64,000 nt of DNA. Source: Phenylobacterium glaciei (lineage in GTDB: Bacteria; Pseudomonadota; Alphaproteobacteria; Caulobacterales; Caulobacteraceae). Positions 16,661 to 25,034 of the stretch are shown one piece after another. The first letter of the stretch is position 1, and every line of letters begins with the position of its first letter. The notes under the pieces were generated by a model that did no database searches, had not been told where the DNA came from, and saw only the letters and a list, made by a program, of their open reading frames with translations. The position numbers and the translations under genes are program-made. The DNA is taken from positions 744,001 through 808,000 of the forward strand of contig NZ_JAGSGD010000001.1 in the NCBI RefSeq assembly GCF_016772415.1. The letters are read 5' to 3'.

Positions 16661-16709
16661 GGCGACCGGCGCTTTGCGTAACTCCACCACGATCGCCCCA
16701 GGAGACGCC

Positions 16710-18053
16710 GTGACCCTTGAAGCCGCCCACAAGCCGCTCCGCATCGCCGTCGTCGGCGGCGGCATCGCCGGTCTCTCCGCGGCCTGGATGCTGGGGACAA
16801 AACACGCCGTCACCCTGTTTGAGGCCGACAACCGGCTGGGCGGCCACGCCAATACGGTGGAGGCGCGCGACAGCGGGGGCGTGACCCCGGTGGACACCGG
16901 CTTCATCGTCTTCAATCCGCCCAACTACCCCAACTTCACCGCCTTGCTGGCCCACCTGGGCGTGGCGAGCCAACCCGCCGACATGGCGCTCAGCGTCTCC
17001 CTCGACGACGGGGCCTTCGAGTATTCCAGCGGCGCGATCTTCGCCCAGAAACGCAACCTGTTCAGCGCCCGGTTCTGGGGCATGCTGCGGGACGTCAACC
17101 GCTTCTACCGCCACGGCCCCAAGGACCTGGCGGGCCTGGAGGCGCCGCTCACCTCGCTGGACGACTACCTGTCGCAGAAGGGCTACTGTCAGGCTTTCCG
17201 CGACGACCACCTGATCCCCCAGGCCGCCGCCATCTGGTCGACGCCCCTGGCCGCCATCCGCGACTATCCGGCCGCCTCGCTGATCCGCTTCTTCCAGAAC
17301 CACGGCATGATGACGATCTTCGGCCGCGGCGCCTGGCGCACGGTCACCGGCGGTAGCCGCGCCTACGTCTCCAAGCTGTCGGCCGCCTTCCAGGGTGAGG
17401 TTCGCTCAGGCGCGCGCATCGTCTCCATCCGCCGTGACGCGCTGGGGGTGGAACTGCGCGACGCCCACGGCCATGCCGAGCGCTTCGACCAGGTGGTGAT
17501 CGCCACCCACGGCGACCACGCCCTGCGACTGCTGGATGACGCCACGCCGGAGGAGCAGCGGCTGCTGTCGGCCTTCCAGTACAGCCGCAACCTGGCGGTC
17601 CTGCACACCGACAAGGCCCTGATGCCCAAGCGCCGTAGCGCCTGGACCAGCTGGAACCACATCGGCAAGCGCTCGGCGCCGGGTGAGGGCTGCGTCACCT
17701 ACTGGATGACCAAGCTACAAGGCCTGAAGACCGTCACCGACTACTTCGTCACCCTGAACCCGACGAAGGAAATCGCGCCCGAGGCGGTGGTCCATACCGA
17801 CGTCTACGAACACCCGCTGTTCGACGCGGGCGCCATCGCCGCCCAGCGCGAAATCTGGTCGGTCCAGGGCGTACGCCGAACCTGGTTCTGCGGCTCCTAT
17901 CTCGGTCACGGCTTCCATGAGGACGCTCTGCAATCGGGCCTGGCGGTCGCCGAGGAGCTGGGCGGGGTGCGTCGTCCCTGGACCGTCGAGAACGAGTCCG
18001 GCCGCATCCACCTGGACGCCATCTCGTCGGTCCCCGCCGAGCAGGCCGCCTGA
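16710..18053 (+). CDS. FAD-dependent amine oxidase-like protein (COG2907)
   Basis: A 447-aa flavoprotein. I choose the GTG at 16710 because AGGAGA lies just upstream and the dinucleotide-binding motif RIAVVGGGIAGLSAAWML then starts about residue 12. The second motif (EADNRLGGHANTVEARD) and the conserved VDTGFIVFN place it in the COG2907 group of predicted NAD/FAD-binding oxidoreductases. The C-terminal GSYLGHGFHEDALQSGLAVAEEL closes the FAD site. These proteins occur with CFA-type methyltransferases and DUF1365 in loci for unusual fatty acids. The precise oxidation is unknown. DUF1365 follows after only 2 bp. Confidence 0.85.
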   Translation: MTLEAAHKPLRIAVVGGGIAGLSAAWMLGTKHAVTLFEADNRLGGHANTVEARDSGGVTPVDTGFIVFNPPNYPNFTALLAHLGVASQPADMALSVSLDDGAFEYSSGAIFAQKRNLFSARFWGMLRDVNRFYRHGPKDLAGLEAPLTSLDDYLSQKGYCQAFRDDHLIPQAAAIWSTPLAAIRDYPAASLIRFFQNHGMMTIFGRGAWRTVTGGSRAYVSKLSAAFQGEVRSGARIVSIRRDALGVELRDAHGHAERFDQVVIATHGDHALRLLDDATPEEQRLLSAFQYSRNLAVLHTDKALMPKRRSAWTSWNHIGKRSAPGEGCVTYWMTKLQGLKTVTDYFVTLNPTKEIAPEAVVHTDVYEHPLFDAGAIAAQREIWSVQGVRRTWFCGSYLGHGFHEDALQSGLAVAEELGGVRRPWTVENESGRIHLDAISSVPAEQAA

Positions 18054-18055
18054 CC

Positions 18056-18835
18056 ATGACCGCCTCCGGCCTCTATTCCGGAGTGACAACCCACACACGG
18101 TTCCGGCCGCGCGGCCACCGGCTGCGCTATGCTATCTTCATGCTGCTGCTGGACCTGGACGAACTGCCGGCCCTGGACGCCCGGCTCAAGCTGTTCGGCC
18201 AGGATCGGTTCAGCCTGACCAGCTTCTCGGAGCGCGACCATCTCGATGGCTCGGCGACGCCGCTGAAGGCCCAGGTCGAGGCCCACCTCGCCGCCGCCGG
18301 TATCCCGTCCGGCGGCCCGGTCCGCCTGCTCTGCATGCCCCGCATCCTGGGAGGCGTGTTCAATCCGCTCAGCGTCTATTTCTGCCACCGCCCCGACGGC
18401 GCCTTGTCGGCCATCCTCTATGAGGTCAGCAACACCTTCGGCGAGCGGCACAGCTATCTGATCCCCGTCCAGGGCTCGGGGGTGATCGAACAGAACGCCC
18501 CGAAAGCCTTCTACGTCTCCCCCTTCATGGACATGGACCTGGCCTACGCCTTCCGCATCGCCCCGCCCGGCGAGGACGTCTCCATCACCGTCGATGTGCA
18601 TGACGCCCAGGGCCGCGTCCTGGCCGCCAACTTTGCCGGCCTGCGCACCGAACTTACCGACGCGGCGATCTGGAAGGCCTGGCTCAGCCACCCCCTGATG
18701 ACGCTCGGCGTCATGGCCGCCATCCACTGGGAGGCGCTGAAGATCTGGCGCAAGGGCGAGAAACTGCGGCCTCGCCCGACGGCGCCCGGCGCGCCCGTCA
18801 CGGTTGTGGCCGCGTCGCAGGTCAGCGCCGCCTAG
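18056..18835 (+). CDS. DUF1365 protein
   Basis: A 259-aa protein with the hallmark N-terminus SGLYSGVTTHTRFRPRGHRLRYAIFMLLLDLDE and the internal motifs MPRILGGVFNPLSVYFCH and VSPFMDMDLAYAF. Members are nearly always beside a COG2907 flavoprotein and a CFA-type methyltransferase, as here, and are thought to take part in modified fatty acid synthesis. Biochemistry is not settled. A hydrophobic stretch near residue 220 (WLSHPLMTLGVMAAIHWEALKIW) may bind the membrane. It is translated directly after the flavoprotein gene. Confidence 0.85.
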   Translation: MTASGLYSGVTTHTRFRPRGHRLRYAIFMLLLDLDELPALDARLKLFGQDRFSLTSFSERDHLDGSATPLKAQVEAHLAAAGIPSGGPVRLLCMPRILGGVFNPLSVYFCHRPDGALSAILYEVSNTFGERHSYLIPVQGSGVIEQNAPKAFYVSPFMDMDLAYAFRIAPPGEDVSITVDVHDAQGRVLAANFAGLRTELTDAAIWKAWLSHPLMTLGVMAAIHWEALKIWRKGEKLRPRPTAPGAPVTVVAASQVSAA

Positions 18836-18958
18836 CGCCCTGCCGGCGGCTCTCGGCCCGCCAGGTTTGACCATCGAAACATCATCGCAATGATCCGCAC
18901 CTATTCGACCTGCGCGTCAAAACAGCTCTGGCGCGCCTAGGGCGGGCGCCTCAGAATG

Positions 18959-18980
18959 TTTCCATACTAGACGATGGAAA
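18959..18980. promoter_or_regulatory. Inverted repeat ahead of the ABC exporter operon
   Basis: TTTCCAT (18959-18965) and ATGGAAA (18974-18980) form a perfect 7-bp inverted repeat with an 8-bp spacer. It ends 6 bp before the ATG of the first exporter subunit. A protein bound here would block translation-proximal transcription, so this is a good candidate repressor site. The regulator is not in the immediate neighbourhood. Confidence 0.5.
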
Positions 18981-18986
18981 TTTGAG

Positions 18987-20861
18987 ATGAGTGATTCACA
19001 CCCCTCCCGGCGGGGTGCGGCATCGGCTGACTCCGAGCCAATCCAAGTCGATGTGAAGACCATGCCCCGCGTCTTGCAGCGGATCGTTGGACTGGCGTTC
19101 CACTACCCATGGCTGGTCTCCCTCGCCATGGCCGCTTCGCTGGGCGCGGCGCTGGCCAGCCTGGCCTTGCCGCGCCTGCTGGGCCGCGCCGTCGACCAGG
19201 CCCACGGCCTGCTGATCCAGGGCGTCGCCCATGCCGGCGAAGCTCGCCACGCCCTGCTGGTGACCGCCGCCTTCGTGATCGGCGCCACCCTGGTGCGCGG
19301 CGCCATGACCATGTGGTCGGGCTATCTCGGCGAACTGGTGAGCCAGAAGGTCGGCCACGACCTGCGTTTGCAATTCTTCCAGCAGCTTCAGCGCCTGTCC
19401 TTCGGGTTCCACGACCGCATCCACTCCGGCGACCTGGTGACCCGCGGCATGCTCGACCTGGAGGGCGCGCGCGTCTTTATCCAGGGCGGCCTGATGCCGA
19501 TCCTGACGCTGGTGCTGCTGCTGGCCTTCGCCTCCTGGCAGATGCTGGCCACCGACCTGACGCTCGGCCTGATCGGCCTGGCCTTCGTGCCCTTCTCGGC
19601 CCTGGCGCTAGGCCGGATGGGCTTCCTGCTGCGGGTCACCTGGCTGCGCTTCCAGGAGCTGATGGCTCAGCTGACCCTGACCATGGAAGAGAACCTCCAG
19701 GGCATCCGCGTGGTCCGCGCCTTTGCGGGCAAGGCCTTCGAGATGAGCAAGTTCGACCGCGCCTCGGTCGATGCGCTTGCCTATTCCTACAACCGCATCA
19801 CCCTGCGCTTCCGCGCCGTCGCCGTGATGCAGGTGACCTTCAACGCCTCCATGGCGGGCGTGCTCTGGTACGGCGGCCACAAGGTGGCGGCGGGCACGAT
19901 GAGCGTGGGCACGCTCACCGCCTACCTCGCCTACATGACCCTGCTGCAGGGCCCGATCCGCCAGATCGCCATGATCTTCAACGCCGCCGCCCGCGCCACC
20001 TCCTCCGGCGCGCGGGTGTTCGAGGTGCTGGACCTGGAGCCGGAGATCGCCGACGCGCCGGACGCCAAGCCGCTGGCGCCAGCGAAGGGCGTGCTGCGCT
20101 TCGAGAGCGTCGACTTCGGCTATGTGCCCGGCAAGCAGATCCTCACCGGCATCGACTTCGAGGTCGGCCCCGGCCAGACCCTGGGCATCGTCGGCCCGCC
20201 CGGCTCGGGCAAGTCCACCATCGCCAACCTGATCCCGCGCTTCTACGACGTCACCGGCGGGACCATCACCATCGACGGCGTCGATATCCGCGACGTGACC
20301 CTGCCGTCCTTGCGCGAGTATGTCGGCCTGGTGCAGCAGGAGGCCTTCCTGTTCGATAGCTCCATCGGCCACAACGTCGCCTATGCCGACCCGTGGGCCG
20401 AGGAGGAGCGCATCGTCGGCGCCGCCAAGACCGCCCAGATTCACGAGCATATCGTCGGCCTGCCCGCCGACTACGAGACCCGGGTCGGCGAGCGCGGCGT
20501 GGCGCTCTCCGGCGGCCAGCGCCAGCGGATGAGCATCGCCCGCGGCGTGGTCCCCGGCCCCGGCGTGATGATCTTCGACGACTCGACCGCCGCCATCGAC
20601 GCGGTGACCGAGCGGCGGGTGCGCGACGCGCTCGCCGAAGCCACCCGCACCAAGGCCACCATCATCATCGCCCACCGTCTGTCGTCCCTGATGCATGCCG
20701 ACCAGATCATCGTCCTCGACGACGGGATGGTGGTGGAGCGGGGCAATCACGCGCAGCTGCTCAAGGCCGGCGGCGTCTATGCCGACCTCTATGAATTGCA
20801 GTCGCGATCCGACGCGTCGGCGACCCTGGAAGACGTGACCTTGGAAGGGGCGCCCGCGTGA
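18987..20861 (+). CDS. ABC exporter half-transporter A, degenerate nucleotide site
   Basis: A 624-aa fusion of a six-helix type IV exporter membrane domain (about residues 30-335) and a nucleotide-binding domain (370-610). Walker A is GPPGSGKST (Lys409), the signature is LSGGQRQRMSIARG, and the H-loop is IIIAHRLS. After Walker B the catalytic Glu is replaced by Asp532 (IFDDSTAAID). This is the usual sign of the non-hydrolysing site in heterodimeric exporters such as TM287/288 or LmrCD. Its stop overlaps the start of subunit B (GTGA). The cargo is unknown; drugs or lipids are typical for the family. Confidence 0.9.
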   Translation: MSDSHPSRRGAASADSEPIQVDVKTMPRVLQRIVGLAFHYPWLVSLAMAASLGAALASLALPRLLGRAVDQAHGLLIQGVAHAGEARHALLVTAAFVIGATLVRGAMTMWSGYLGELVSQKVGHDLRLQFFQQLQRLSFGFHDRIHSGDLVTRGMLDLEGARVFIQGGLMPILTLVLLLAFASWQMLATDLTLGLIGLAFVPFSALALGRMGFLLRVTWLRFQELMAQLTLTMEENLQGIRVVRAFAGKAFEMSKFDRASVDALAYSYNRITLRFRAVAVMQVTFNASMAGVLWYGGHKVAAGTMSVGTLTAYLAYMTLLQGPIRQIAMIFNAAARATSSGARVFEVLDLEPEIADAPDAKPLAPAKGVLRFESVDFGYVPGKQILTGIDFEVGPGQTLGIVGPPGSGKSTIANLIPRFYDVTGGTITIDGVDIRDVTLPSLREYVGLVQQEAFLFDSSIGHNVAYADPWAEEERIVGAAKTAQIHEHIVGLPADYETRVGERGVALSGGQRQRMSIARGVVPGPGVMIFDDSTAAIDAVTERRVRDALAEATRTKATIIIAHRLSSLMHADQIIVLDDGMVVERGNHAQLLKAGGVYADLYELQSRSDASATLEDVTLEGAPA

Positions 20862-22723
20862 CCGAGATCCCCGCCAACGCCGCCCCCAAGCGCAGCGCGC
20901 CCCGCGCCTCCCTCGGTTCGTCCGAGGGCGACGACATCTTCGGGACCTTCGACGTCAATGTCGCCCGCCGATTCCTGGGCTTCCTGGGTCCCCACAAGCG
21001 CTCCCTGATCATCGCCCAGGTGGCGGTGCTGATCTCGGCGGCCACGCAGGTGGCGGTGCCGGCCATGGTGGGCGCGGCGGTCAACGCCGCGGTGGCCAAG
21101 GACGGGCCGTTGCTCGACCGCACCCTGATGATCTTCGCCGCGGTGGCGGCGGCCTACGCCACCTTCTTCTTCATCGGCGAGTGGCTGTCCTCGCGCCTGG
21201 CCCAGCGGGTGATCTTCGACATCCGCCGCAAGATGTTCGCCCATTTCCAGGACGTTTCGCTGTCCTTCATGGACAAGACCCACGTGGGCCGGATCATGGC
21301 GCGACTGCAGGGGGACGTGAACGCCCTGCAGGAATTCCTGGAGAACATGAACGGCGCCATCGGCGACTTCGTGATGCTGGTAGGCATCACCGTGGTGCTG
21401 CTGACCACCGACCTGAAGCTCGGCCTGCTGACCCTCACGGTCCTGCCGGCGCTGATCGCCATTCGCGCGGTCTGGCTGCCCTATTCCAAGAAGAGTTTCC
21501 GGGTCGCCCGCGACGCCTCCTCCAACGCCAACTCCGCCCTGGCCGAGAACATCAACGGCATCCGCACCGTGCAGGAGAGCCGCCGCGAGGCGCTGAACTT
21601 CGAGCTTTATAAGGAGAAGGCCCAGGAGAATTTCACCGCCCAGGTGGGCGCCTCCTGGATGACCCAGATCATGGTCCCCACCGTGGACATGCTGACCGGC
21701 TTCGCCATGGCCATCGTCATCATCGTCGGCGGCAACGCGGTGCTGGGCGGGACCCTCAATGTCGGGGTGATGGTGACCTTCATCCTCTACGTGCAGCGGT
21801 TCTTCGAGCCGGTGCGCATGCTGTCGATGCAGTACACCATCATGCAGCGGGCGATGGCGGCCGGGCACCGGATCTTCGAGGTGATCGACGTGCCCGTCAG
21901 CATCGCCGACAAGGAGGGGGCCACCGAACTGAAGGATGTGCCGGCCACCGTCGAGTTCCGTAACGTGACCTTTGGCTACGATCCCAAGCGCCCCATCCTG
22001 CACGACATCAGCCTTATGGTGCGGCCCAAGGAGGTCGTCGCCCTGGTGGGTCCCACCGGCTCGGGCAAGACCAGCATCATCGCGCTGGCCCACCGCTTCT
22101 ATGAGGTCGACCAGGGCCAGGTGCTGGTGGGCGGCCACGACGTTCGCGACGTGACCCTGGATTCGCTGGGCGCCAATATCGGCATGGTGCTGCAGGAGCC
22201 CTTCCTGTTCACCGGCACCATCGAGCAGAACATCCGCTACAACACGCTGACCGCCAGCAAGGACGACGTGATCGCGGCGGCCAAGTCGGTCAGCGCCCAC
22301 GACTTCATCATGCGGCTGCCGGACGGCTATGACACCCAGCTGGGCCAGCGGGGCCGCAACATCTCCATGGGTCAACGCCAGCTGATCAGCTTCGCCCGCG
22401 CCCTGGTGGCCAATCCGCAGATCCTGATCCTCGACGAGGCCACGGCCAATATCGACTCCTTCACCGAGCAGGCGATCCAGAAGGCGCTGAAGGTGCTGTT
22501 CGCCGGCCGCACCTGCATGGTCATCGCCCACCGTCTGGCCACGATCCGCGACGCCGACCGCATCGTGGTGCTGCAGCAGGGCCGAATCCTGGAGCAGGGC
22601 AGCCACGACGTACTGATGAAGACCGGCGGACTGTATTCTCACCTGTACACCTCGGCGCACGCGTCGTTCGACGATCAGGTGGTGGCGGTGACCGGCGACG
22701 CCGAGTTCGCGACGCGGACTTGA
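20858..22723 (+). CDS. ABC exporter half-transporter B, catalytic site
   Basis: A 621-aa partner of subunit A with the same layout: membrane domain (about residues 40-335) and ATPase (365-600). Walker A is GPTGSGKTS and Walker B ends in the catalytic Glu527 (ILILDEATANID). The signature is altered to ISMGQ (502-506) instead of LSGGQ. Together with Asp532 of subunit A this builds one consensus and one degenerate ATP site, as in known heterodimers. Translation starts at a GTG within the upstream stop, so the two are made in step. No terminator is seen before the convergent lipocalin gene. Confidence 0.9.
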   Translation: MTEIPANAAPKRSAPRASLGSSEGDDIFGTFDVNVARRFLGFLGPHKRSLIIAQVAVLISAATQVAVPAMVGAAVNAAVAKDGPLLDRTLMIFAAVAAAYATFFFIGEWLSSRLAQRVIFDIRRKMFAHFQDVSLSFMDKTHVGRIMARLQGDVNALQEFLENMNGAIGDFVMLVGITVVLLTTDLKLGLLTLTVLPALIAIRAVWLPYSKKSFRVARDASSNANSALAENINGIRTVQESRREALNFELYKEKAQENFTAQVGASWMTQIMVPTVDMLTGFAMAIVIIVGGNAVLGGTLNVGVMVTFILYVQRFFEPVRMLSMQYTIMQRAMAAGHRIFEVIDVPVSIADKEGATELKDVPATVEFRNVTFGYDPKRPILHDISLMVRPKEVVALVGPTGSGKTSIIALAHRFYEVDQGQVLVGGHDVRDVTLDSLGANIGMVLQEPFLFTGTIEQNIRYNTLTASKDDVIAAAKSVSAHDFIMRLPDGYDTQLGQRGRNISMGQRQLISFARALVANPQILILDEATANIDSFTEQAIQKALKVLFAGRTCMVIAHRLATIRDADRIVVLQQGRILEQGSHDVLMKTGGLYSHLYTSAHASFDDQVVAVTGDAEFATRT

Positions 22724-22745
22724 GATGTCCGCTCGCCCCAGCGGG

Positions 22746-23300
22746 TCAGTCGCGCCCAGGGGTGGCCAGGACCTCGATCTCGCCGCTGTAGCCCAGGGCG
22801 CGCACGCGGCCGATCAGGGCGTCCACCTCGGTCCGCGGCGGGGCGACGGCCCGTGTGAAGACATAGACCTTGTCGAACTCGGGTTCTGACGAGACGAACC
22901 ACTCACCCTGGGACCCCGCGGCGATCACCCGATATTCGCGCGTCGGGCGGAACGGACCAAAACGATAGCGGACGTCCAGCACCGCGTTCTGACCGGGGTC
23001 TAGGACAGTGCCGATCCCCGAAAGGGCCCGCTCCCGGCCCTGGGGCCCGTCCTGCCGGCAGGCGTCGCGCACCGTGATCCGGCCCTGGGTGTCGCGGCCA
23101 TGCTCCGTCGTGGCGTACTCGCAACCGCGCGTGAGGCTGGTGGGGGTGCGCGCCTGCTCGTACCAGGTCCCGCGATAAAACGTGTCGGGGTTCAGCGGCC
23201 CCGCCGTGGGCGGCGTGGTCGGGCGGCTCTGGGCCAGGGCTGGCCCGCCGAAGGCCGTTAGGGCCGATACCACGATAAGGCCCATCAGGGTCGTGCGCAT
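22746..23300 (-). CDS. Lipocalin-like exported protein
   Basis: A 184-aa protein with a signal peptide (MRTTLMGLIVVSALTAFGGPALAQ) and no lipobox. The mature part begins with the lipocalin GxW motif (FYRGTWYEQARTP). It continues with the CEYATTEH strand, the antiparallel YRFGPFRPTREYRVIA and the closing YVFTRAVAPP ... VRALGYSGEIEVL segment, which match Blc-type bacterial lipocalins. Blc proteins bind lysophospholipids at the outer membrane; here the lack of a lipid anchor suggests a soluble periplasmic carrier. GGAGAG precedes the start. It is convergent with the exporter operon. Confidence 0.8.
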   Translation of the reverse strand: MRTTLMGLIVVSALTAFGGPALAQSRPTTPPTAGPLNPDTFYRGTWYEQARTPTSLTRGCEYATTEHGRDTQGRITVRDACRQDGPQGRERALSGIGTVLDPGQNAVLDVRYRFGPFRPTREYRVIAAGSQGEWFVSSEPEFDKVYVFTRAVAPPRTEVDALIGRVRALGYSGEIEVLATPGRD

Positions 23301-23455
23301 CTCGGGACTCTCCAATGAGGCTTGAGTTGAGTTTACGCAGGCGGGGTGCAGGCGGATGCGGTGCGAGGGCGAAGGCGCGCGCGCGGATGTCGGCTCGCGA
23401 CAGCCCCGGTGTTTTTGGCCTTTGCCGGCGAACTTGGCGGCGCTCCCTGTTGCGC

Positions 23456-24292
23456 CTAGCTCAGCGGCCCGCCATCCAGGGTGATGCGGTGCATCAGGCG
23501 GTACTGGCCGGGATAGTCGTTCATGGCTTGGTGCCAGGTGCAGCGGTTGTCCCAGATGGCCATCGAGCCCTTGGCCCATTGGAAGCGGTGGACGAACTGC
23601 GGCTTGACGGCGTGCTGATAGAGATAGCCCAGCAAGGCCATGCTCTCCTCGGGGCTCCAGCCGACGATGCCGGTGGTGAAGGCCGGATTGACGTAGAGCG
23701 CCTTCTTGCCGCTGCCCGGGTGGGTGATGACCATCGGGTGGACGGCGTCCGGCACGTCCTTGTTTCCGGCCAGGTCGGCGCGGTCGGTCAGGGCGTAGAC
23801 GCTGCTCTCGCCGAAGACGTGCTCCGAGGCGTGGTGCGCCTTGAGGGTGGCCAGCGTCGCCTTCAGGCCGTCGGAGAGGGCGTCATAGGCGGCATACATG
23901 TCGGCGAACAGGGTGTCGCCGCCGGTGGGCGGCGTCTCGATGGCCAGCAGCACCGAGCCCATGGCCGGCGCGACGTCGTAGCTGTGGTCGGTGTGCCAGC
24001 CGCCGCCGATGTTGGTCTGCTGCTCGGGGGTCTTCTCGACCTTGGCGATCTCGGGATAGCGCTCAGTCTTGGGGAAGTAGCGGTTGACGACGATGGGGGC
24101 GAGCCGCTTGGCGAAGGCGATCTGCTGCTCGGGCGTCATCTGCTGGCCGTGGATGAAAGCGACGCCGCGGTCAAAGACGGTGGACCGGATCGCGTCGATC
24201 TCGGCGTCGTTGGCCCGGTTCAGATCGACACCCTGAACCAGGGCGCCGCAGCCGTCGGTGGGGCGAATCGAGAGGTCGAGGGTGGTGGTCAT
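23456..24292 (-). CDS. TauD/TfdA-family 2-oxoglutarate dioxygenase
   Basis: A 278-aa non-haem Fe(II) oxygenase. I take the ATG giving MTTTLDLSIRP, because the longer reading upstream crosses the divergent promoter. The HxD iron ligands are His100 and Asp102 (GGGWHTDHSYD). The distal His is in WDNRCTWHQAMNDY, followed by the 2-oxoglutarate-binding Arg in YRLMHRIT. The family includes taurine and 2,4-D dioxygenases and alkylsulfatases that hydroxylate next to a leaving group. The substrate is unknown. It is divergent from a CRP-family regulator, with a near-perfect dyad between them. Confidence 0.9.
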   Translation of the reverse strand: MTTTLDLSIRPTDGCGALVQGVDLNRANDAEIDAIRSTVFDRGVAFIHGQQMTPEQQIAFAKRLAPIVVNRYFPKTERYPEIAKVEKTPEQQTNIGGGWHTDHSYDVAPAMGSVLLAIETPPTGGDTLFADMYAAYDALSDGLKATLATLKAHHASEHVFGESSVYALTDRADLAGNKDVPDAVHPMVITHPGSGKKALYVNPAFTTGIVGWSPEESMALLGYLYQHAVKPQFVHRFQWAKGSMAIWDNRCTWHQAMNDYPGQYRLMHRITLDGGPLS

Positions 24293-24335
24293 GGCGGGCT
24301 CCTGTTGAGGAGAGCCTAGGCCAGGGGCTTTGCGG

Positions 24336-24359
24336 AGTTTGTCACCAGGGTTACAAACT
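24336..24359. promoter_or_regulatory. 24-bp near-palindrome between TauD-like and CRP-like genes
   Basis: AGTTTGT (24336-24342) and ACAAACT (24353-24359) are perfect complements, and the inner ACC/GGT (24344-24346 and 24349-24351) extends the symmetry. Only two base pairs break the dyad. It is 44 bp upstream of the dioxygenase start and 3 bp before the regulator's ATG, so a bound dimer could control both. The best candidate ligand is the divergent CRP/FNR-type protein. Confidence 0.6.
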
Positions 24360-24362
24360 GGA

Positions 24363-25034
24363 ATGAACCCTCGCGAGCGCGCCGCCGAACTGCTGACTCG
24401 GTCCGTCTGGTTGCAGGGCCATGGACCGGAGATGGTCGAGGCCTTCCTGACCCAGGGGCGCATCGTCCATCTGCCGACCGGCGCCTGGGCGCAGTCGGAG
24501 GGGGATGAGCAGACGGGGATCACCCTGGTGGTGGAAGGCGCGGTGCAGATGATGTGTGCGGCGCCGGGGGGCCGCGAGGTGCTGTTTGGCCAGGCCGGCC
24601 CGGGGGTGGCCCTGGGCCAGACCCTGAGGTTCGGCGGCGGGCCGCGGCTGGTGACCCTGATCTGTGTGGAGCCGAGCGTGCTGCTGGTGGTGCCCGACCA
24701 CGCGCTTACGCGGATCGCGGCGGAGCGGCCGGAGGTCTGGCAGGCGGTGGCGGCGCTGGTCTATCTGCAACTGCGCGGGGCCCTGATGATCGCCGCCGAG
24801 GCTGTGGCCCTGCCGCCGCGCCAAAGGCTGGCCTCGCGCCTCGAGGTGATGGCGCGGACCGGCGGCCCCTCCCTGCGCATGAACCAGCAGGCGCTCGCCG
24901 AGATGATGGGGCTCTCCCGCAAGACCGTGAACTTCTACCTGCTGGGCTTCCAGCGCGCGGGCCTGCTGACCCTCGGCTACGGCCAGATCGAGGTGCGCGA
25001 CACCGCCGGCCTGAGGCGGGTGGCCGAGAGCTAG
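24363..25034 (+). CDS. CRP/FNR-family transcription regulator
   Basis: A 223-aa regulator. Residues 15-125 are a cyclic-nucleotide-binding-like beta-roll (LPTGAWAQSEGDEQTGITLVVEGAVQMM ... EVLFGQAGPGVALGQ). Residues 165-215 are a winged HTH with the recognition helix LSRKTVNFYLLGFQRAG. The FNR cysteine cluster is absent and the cAMP-site Arg/Ser pair is not conserved, so the effector is unknown. The ATG at 24363 has no clear ribosome-binding site and lies just beyond the dyad, which favours tight autoregulation. It ends 4 bp inside the convergent hydrolase gene. Confidence 0.85.
   Translation: MNPRERAAELLTRSVWLQGHGPEMVEAFLTQGRIVHLPTGAWAQSEGDEQTGITLVVEGAVQMMCAAPGGREVLFGQAGPGVALGQTLRFGGGPRLVTLICVEPSVLLVVPDHALTRIAAERPEVWQAVAALVYLQLRGALMIAAEAVALPPRQRLASRLEVMARTGGPSLRMNQQALAEMMGLSRKTVNFYLLGFQRAGLLTLGYGQIEVRDTAGLRRVAES

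Noticed and set aside
24293..24523. Longer start for the TauD-like gene at 24523
   Set aside because: The extra 77 residues lie antisense to the CRP-family gene and cross the dyad at 24336. MTTTLDLS is the normal beginning of the domain.
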